From contig JAJFLT010000101.1 in assembly GCA_021772555.1 (NCBI GenBank), positions 1 through 9,225 of the forward strand: a stretch of DNA of 9,225 nucleotides, in the 5' to 3' direction. The notes below the pieces were generated by a model. It was not told where the DNA came from and ran no database searches. It was given only the letters and a program-made list of their open reading frames with translations. The translations under genes and the position numbers were made by a program. The DNA is from Opitutales bacterium. GTDB lineage: Bacteria; Verrucomicrobiota; Verrucomicrobiia; Opitutales; UBA2987. Below, in pieces: positions 6,021-9,225 of the stretch (within the stretch, counting starts at the first letter, position 1; every line of letters starts with the position of its first letter).

Positions 6021-6099
6021 GTTTCAGGGTAGAGTCCTGAGTTTGGTGGCCTATTGTCGGTGGGGGACTCACTCTCAATTCAACCCGATAATCCTGAAA
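6019..6099. repeat. Nested inverted repeats between convergent genes
   Basis: TTTCAGG (6022-6028) is complementary to CCTGAAA (6093-6099), and inside it GAGTCC (6032-6037) is complementary to GGACTC (6065-6070). The element fills most of the 104-base spacer between two convergent genes. Its outer arms also match the heptamer repeat upstream at 4975-5002. It has long loops and no T-run next to the arms, so it is a poor intrinsic terminator, although a bidirectional stem is possible. Confidence 0.35.
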
Positions 6100-6124
6100 A
6101 ACAAATAACGGATGCCGGACAATA

Positions 6125-6688
6125 TTATTTTCTGGTATAATGGATTTTCCAGACCGTTTTCCAGGTGGCCCCCTGGTCGTCGGAGCGTTCCCAGTTCCAG
6201 TCAAAACGATCCTTTTCTATGTTATGCCAGACCATGCGCTGCAAAAACTTTTTCCCATCTCTGATGGCTTCCCGTGACAGGGTCATGCGACCGTCCTTGA
6301 AACCACCGGTGAAATCGAGGTAGCTGCCTTCGTTATCCACCCAGGTTTGCTTCCATAGACCCAGCGGTTCGACGTAAACGCTGTAGCTTTGCCCCACCAG
6401 GTTCATGGATGGGCGGCCATCGAAGGACTCCTTGATCACCCGGCCATCGAGGATTTTCGTGATCGTATTGATTCCTTTACGGTCCTCTGCCCAACGCAGT
6501 TCCCATTCGCCCAGCCAGAAATCGAACTGATTCTCTGCCTTGACGGTATCTTCGGCGCTCTTGGAAGTCGGGGCGTTCGGGGCGTTTGCGCTATCGGTTT
6601 CCTGAGCGAGAATTGCTCCCGGAAAAAGTGAAAATATGAAAATGAATGTGAAAAAAAATCTCAGCGGGGGGAAACGGAATTTTTTCAT
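6125..6688 (-). CDS. Secreted DUF1579-like protein
   Basis: This protein has 187 residues from the ATG at 6688. A Sec signal peptide is clear: positive KKFRFPPLR, a very aromatic core (FFFTFIFIFSLFPG) and a cleavage site AILA-QE after residue 28. After an Ala/Ser-rich linker the domain begins with FDFWLGEWELRW and continues with KESFDGRPS, YSVYVEPLGLWKQTWVDNEGSYLDFTG and a Trp-rich end. These are hallmarks of the DUF1579 / lipocalin-like beta-barrel family often found after 'FDFxLGxW'. Function in this family is not established. An in-frame GTG at 6697 would add three residues, but AAGAAG upstream favours the ATG. It lies 64 bases after the RND transporter on the same strand and may be co-transcribed; a strong hairpin covers its ribosome-binding region. 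Confidence 0.82.
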   Translation of the reverse strand: MKKFRFPPLRFFFTFIFIFSLFPGAILAQETDSANAPNAPTSKSAEDTVKAENQFDFWLGEWELRWAEDRKGINTITKILDGRVIKESFDGRPSMNLVGQSYSVYVEPLGLWKQTWVDNEGSYLDFTGGFKDGRMTLSREAIRDGKKFLQRMVWHNIEKDRFDWNWERSDDQGATWKTVWKIHYTRK

Positions 6689-6693
6689 AAAGA

Positions 6694-6722
6694 CCACTTC
6701 TTAGTAAAATTACGAAAAGTGG
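6694..6722 (-). promoter_or_regulatory. RNA hairpin over the translation start of the DUF1579-like gene
   Basis: Read on the minus strand, CCACTT (6722-6717) pairs with AAGTGG (6699-6694), extended by TT/AA around a one-base bulge and by GTA/TAC around a mismatch, to close a loop of four bases (ATTT). The 3' arm contains part of the AAGAAG that would serve as Shine-Dalgarno and ends five bases before the ATG at 6688. It lies between the RND gene and the DUF1579-like gene. The run after the stem (TCTTT) is short, so a terminator is less likely than control of translation or RNA processing. Confidence 0.45.
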
Positions 6723-6752
6723 CAATGGCAAACCGGCTGCTTTGATTGTCGA

Positions 6753-9225
6753 TCAGGCGTTGGCCAATTCGCCTTTTTTGAGAATGTTGGATTGGTAAAA
6801 GCGGTTGCCCAGGATAAGGAGGGAAGGCGTCAGCACCAGGGTGAGCAATGTGGCGAAGGCCAGGCCGAAGGCGACCGTGGTGGCCAGTTGGGTCCACCAT
6901 TGGGTGGAGGGGGCGCCATAAGTGATTTCGCGTGTGAAAAAATCGATATTGACCCGGAAGACCATTGGTAAAAGCCCCAAAATAGTTGTAACAGTTGTCA
7001 ACAATACGGGGCGGAGCCTCTGCGAGGCCGTCCGCAAAACGGCATCGAATGTGGAGGCCCCATTGTGAATATGGTAGTCGAAAGTGTCGATCAACACGAT
7101 GTTGTTATTGACCACGATGCCGGCCAGGGAAATGACCCCGATGCCGGCCATGACGATGCCGAAAGGCTGTCCCGTGATGAGCAGTCCGAGAAATACCCCC
7201 ACAGTGGAAAAAATCACCGCCGTGAGAATAAGGAAGGCTTGGTAAAAGCTATTAAACTGGGTCACGAGGATGATACCCATGATGAAAAGAGCCACCAGGA
7301 AGGCTTTCATCAAAAAATCCTCCGATTTTTTTTGCTCCTCGTCCTCCCCTCGGAAGGTCCAATTGACGTCCGGGTGCAACTTTGCTTCTTCGTTCAACCA
7401 TTGGCGGATTTCTCTGACTTTGGTGTCCGGGAGCACATCGGGCTCGACCTCGGCCGACACCTCAAGCACGCGGCGAGAATCGGTGCGGTCGATTTTACCC
7501 ACCTTGGGAGCGGCTTTGCGCTCAATAAAGTTTTTTATCGGGACCAGTCCGGCGGTCGTGCCCACGCGTAATCTTTCGATTTGATCAAGGTGTCGGCTGT
7601 CGCTTGGATAGCGCACCTTGATGTCGATTTCGTCGTCGGCTCCATCCGGCCGGTAGGTCGCCACATTGAGACCATTGGTGACAAACTGGACCGCGTTTCC
7701 GACCAGGGTTATATCTGCTCCGAATCGGCTGGCCTCGGCCCGATCGACAGCGATTTGCCACTCGATTCCAGGTACCGGGCGTGAATCCTCGATATCCATG
7801 AGTCCCTCCATGGATTCCAGTTTGCGACGGGTTTGCAACAGGGCGGGTTCCAGCAATTCGGGGAAGGGGGAGTTGAATTCAATTTGAATGGCTTTGCCGG
7901 TGGGGGGTCCGGCTTCCACTTTCCGTTCTGTAAGAATGATTCCTGCCAGATGGCTGGTCCTCTCCCGGATTTCGGCCAAAATCTCGTTGGCTTTTCTTCT
8001 TTTTTTCCAGTCTTTGAATTCCAATTGGAGAATGCCGTGCACATCGTCCGGCATATCACCACCCCGGAAAGTGGCACCGCTACGGGCGTAGACTGTTTTG
8101 ATACCATCGACCTGTAAAACCTGCTCCTCCACTTCACGCACCAGTTCGTCGATTTCCCGGACGGAGAGGTTTCCCCTCATACGCACATAAAGGCTGGCGA
8201 AAGTTGGCTCCACATCAGGGAAAAATTCGACCCCCTTGCCGAACTTGCCATAGGCGAAGATAACGAAAACCAGAGAGGCAATCGCAGCTGCCACCACAAT
8301 GAGGGGCCGCCGTAAAATGCGCCGCAAGGTAGTCACGTACCATCCAGTGAATCCCCTTAAATCCTCCAGGTTACCACCCTCGGCGGCGTCCAGGCTGTGC
8401 ATCGTTTCCGGGCTGGCCGGGCCGGGTTTGCCGAAAATACCCCCCAGAGTAGGAACAAAAACCAGTGCCATAAACAAGGAGGCCGACAGGGTGGCGATGA
8501 GGGTTATGGGCAAATACTTCATGAACTCGCCCATGATCCCCGGCCAGAATAAGAGCGGCATGAAGGCGGCCAGGGTGGTTACGGTCGAGGCGATGATGGG
8601 TAGGGCCATGCGGTGGGAGGCCTGCAAATAGGCTTTTGCCCGTGGAATCCCTTCGGTCATCTTGCGGTCGGCAAATTCCGTTACCACAATGGCCCCGTCC
8701 ACGAGCATGCCCACGGCCAGGATGAGGCTGAATAGAACCACGACATTAACCGTCAGGCCGAGGGCCGATAATACAAGTATCCCAGCCAGGAACGATCCCG
8801 GAATGGCAATGCCGACGAGTAAACCGGTTCGCCAGCCGAGCGCTGCCACGACCACGATCATAACCAAGACAATGGCGCTGATGACATTGTTTTGCAGGTC
8901 AGTGAGCATATCCTTGATGTCTTTGGACTGGTCGTTGGAGTAGGAGACTTGCAAACCCTCCGGCCAAGCTTTCCGCTCTTCTTCGACCAGGGCGACGGCC
9001 TTGTCCACGGCGTCGATAACATTTTCACCGACACGCTTTTTTACTTCCAGGGTAACGGCCGGGCGACCATTTACTCGGGCAAATCCATTGGGATCCTTGA
9101 AGGTTCTCCTTACCACCCCGATATCCCGAAGGGTCACGATGCTATCGCCGACCGTCTTGACGGGCAATCCCAGAACGTCCTCCGTCGTTTCGAAAAGGCC
9201 GGGTACCTTGATCGGCATGCGGCCC
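6753..9225 (-). CDS. RND-superfamily efflux transporter permease, C-terminal ~823 residues
   Basis: This is the C-terminal part of an inner-membrane pump of the AcrB/MexB type. Full-length members are about 1,030-1,070 residues, so the start lies about 200-240 residues beyond the right edge; the ATG at 9218 is internal. Numbered from that ATG, helices TM2-TM6 run from about 112 to 258, with the TM4 motif GMLVDGAIVVTE at 170-181. TM7 is at about 305-323 and follows a conserved LRRPL. The second porter domain follows, then TM8-12, with TM10 at about 690-715 (GIVVNNNIVLIDTF, Asn704-706) and TM12 near the end (TLLTLVLTPSLLILG). TM4 has one Asp (174) followed by Gly, not the Asp-Asp pair of AcrB, and TM10 lacks the AcrB Lys. 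The substrate cannot be read from the sequence. A periplasmic adaptor gene would be expected beyond the right edge. No frameshift is seen. Confidence 0.93.
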   Translation of the reverse strand, partial: GRMPIKVPGLFETTEDVLGLPVKTVGDSIVTLRDIGVVRRTFKDPNGFARVNGRPAVTLEVKKRVGENVIDAVDKAVALVEEERKAWPEGLQVSYSNDQSKDIKDMLTDLQNNVISAIVLVMIVVVAALGWRTGLLVGIAIPGSFLAGILVLSALGLTVNVVVLFSLILAVGMLVDGAIVVTEFADRKMTEGIPRAKAYLQASHRMALPIIASTVTTLAAFMPLLFWPGIMGEFMKYLPITLIATLSASLFMALVFVPTLGGIFGKPGPASPETMHSLDAAEGGNLEDLRGFTGWYVTTLRRILRRPLIVVAAAIASLVFVIFAYGKFGKGVEFFPDVEPTFASLYVRMRGNLSVREIDELVREVEEQVLQVDGIKTVYARSGATFRGGDMPDDVHGILQLEFKDWKKRRKANEILAEIRERTSHLAGIILTERKVEAGPPTGKAIQIEFNSPFPELLEPALLQTRRKLESMEGLMDIEDSRPVPGIEWQIAVDRAEASRFGADITLVGNAVQFVTNGLNVATYRPDGADDEIDIKVRYPSDSRHLDQIERLRVGTTAGLVPIKNFIERKAAPKVGKIDRTDSRRVLEVSAEVEPDVLPDTKVREIRQWLNEEAKLHPDVNWTFRGEDEEQKKSEDFLMKAFLVALFIMGIILVTQFNSFYQAFLILTAVIFSTVGVFLGLLITGQPFGIVMAGIGVISLAGIVVNNNIVLIDTFDYHIHNGASTFDAVLRTASQRLRPVLLTTVTTILGLLPMVFRVNIDFFTREITYGAPSTQWWTQLATTVAFGLAFATLLTLVLTPSLLILGNRFYQSNILKKGELANA

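Noticed and set aside
6100..6124. Possible minus-strand terminator: short CGG/CCG stem followed by a T-rich run
   Set aside because: The stem is only three base pairs, too weak to support a terminator call, although the tail is T-rich.
7065..7571. Open frame of 168 codons on the plus strand opposite the RND gene
   Set aside because: His/Asp-rich translation typical of the antisense of transmembrane segments; the RND frame is unbroken and clearly real.

Overview
The window comes from a Gram-negative bacterium. It encodes an inner-membrane RND efflux pump, a Tat-exported molybdoenzyme with a periplasmic c-type cytochrome, and two further proteins with Sec-type signal peptides. Most genes look moderately GC-rich. 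The intergenic spacers and the gene at 5111-5704 look visibly richer in A and T. The phylum cannot be fixed from the sequence alone. No rRNA, tRNA, CRISPR array, transposase, integrase or phage gene is seen, and no stretch over about 160 bases lacks a gene.

Layout. (1) 1-2685, plus strand: the 3' end of a PhnD-type solute-binding protein, a PhnC-type ATPase and a PhnE-type permease, so a phosphonate-family ABC importer. It is followed by a DtxR/MntR-type metal-dependent repressor with a C-terminal FeoA-like domain. No phosphonate catabolism gene is in view, so metal control and the true substrate are open questions. (2) 2743-4955, minus strand: read in the direction of transcription, a SorA-like sulfite dehydrogenase (molybdopterin) and a SorB-like monoheme cytochrome c form a two-gene operon. 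After 124 AT-rich bases comes a stand-alone cyclic-nucleotide-binding-domain protein. (3) 5111-6020, plus strand: a six-helix membrane protein of unknown function and a small winged-helix regulator, 10 bases apart. The spacers on both sides carry copies of an AGGTTTC-type heptamer. (4) 6125-9225, minus strand: a large RND transporter, cut by the right edge of the window, followed by a small secreted DUF1579-like protein. An RNA hairpin is predicted over the latter's translation start.

How the parts work together. The importer and repressor probably form one uptake-and-control unit. The sulfite dehydrogenase pair would oxidise sulfite in the periplasm and pass electrons to the respiratory chain through cytochrome c. 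The membrane protein and winged-helix regulator look like a self-contained regulatory pair. The RND pump exports an unknown substrate. No wholly new system is demonstrated. The points most worth checking are the importer-DtxR link and the repressor's altered metal site, the repeat-flanked membrane protein/regulator pair, the hairpin before the DUF1579-like gene, and the RND proton-relay residues.
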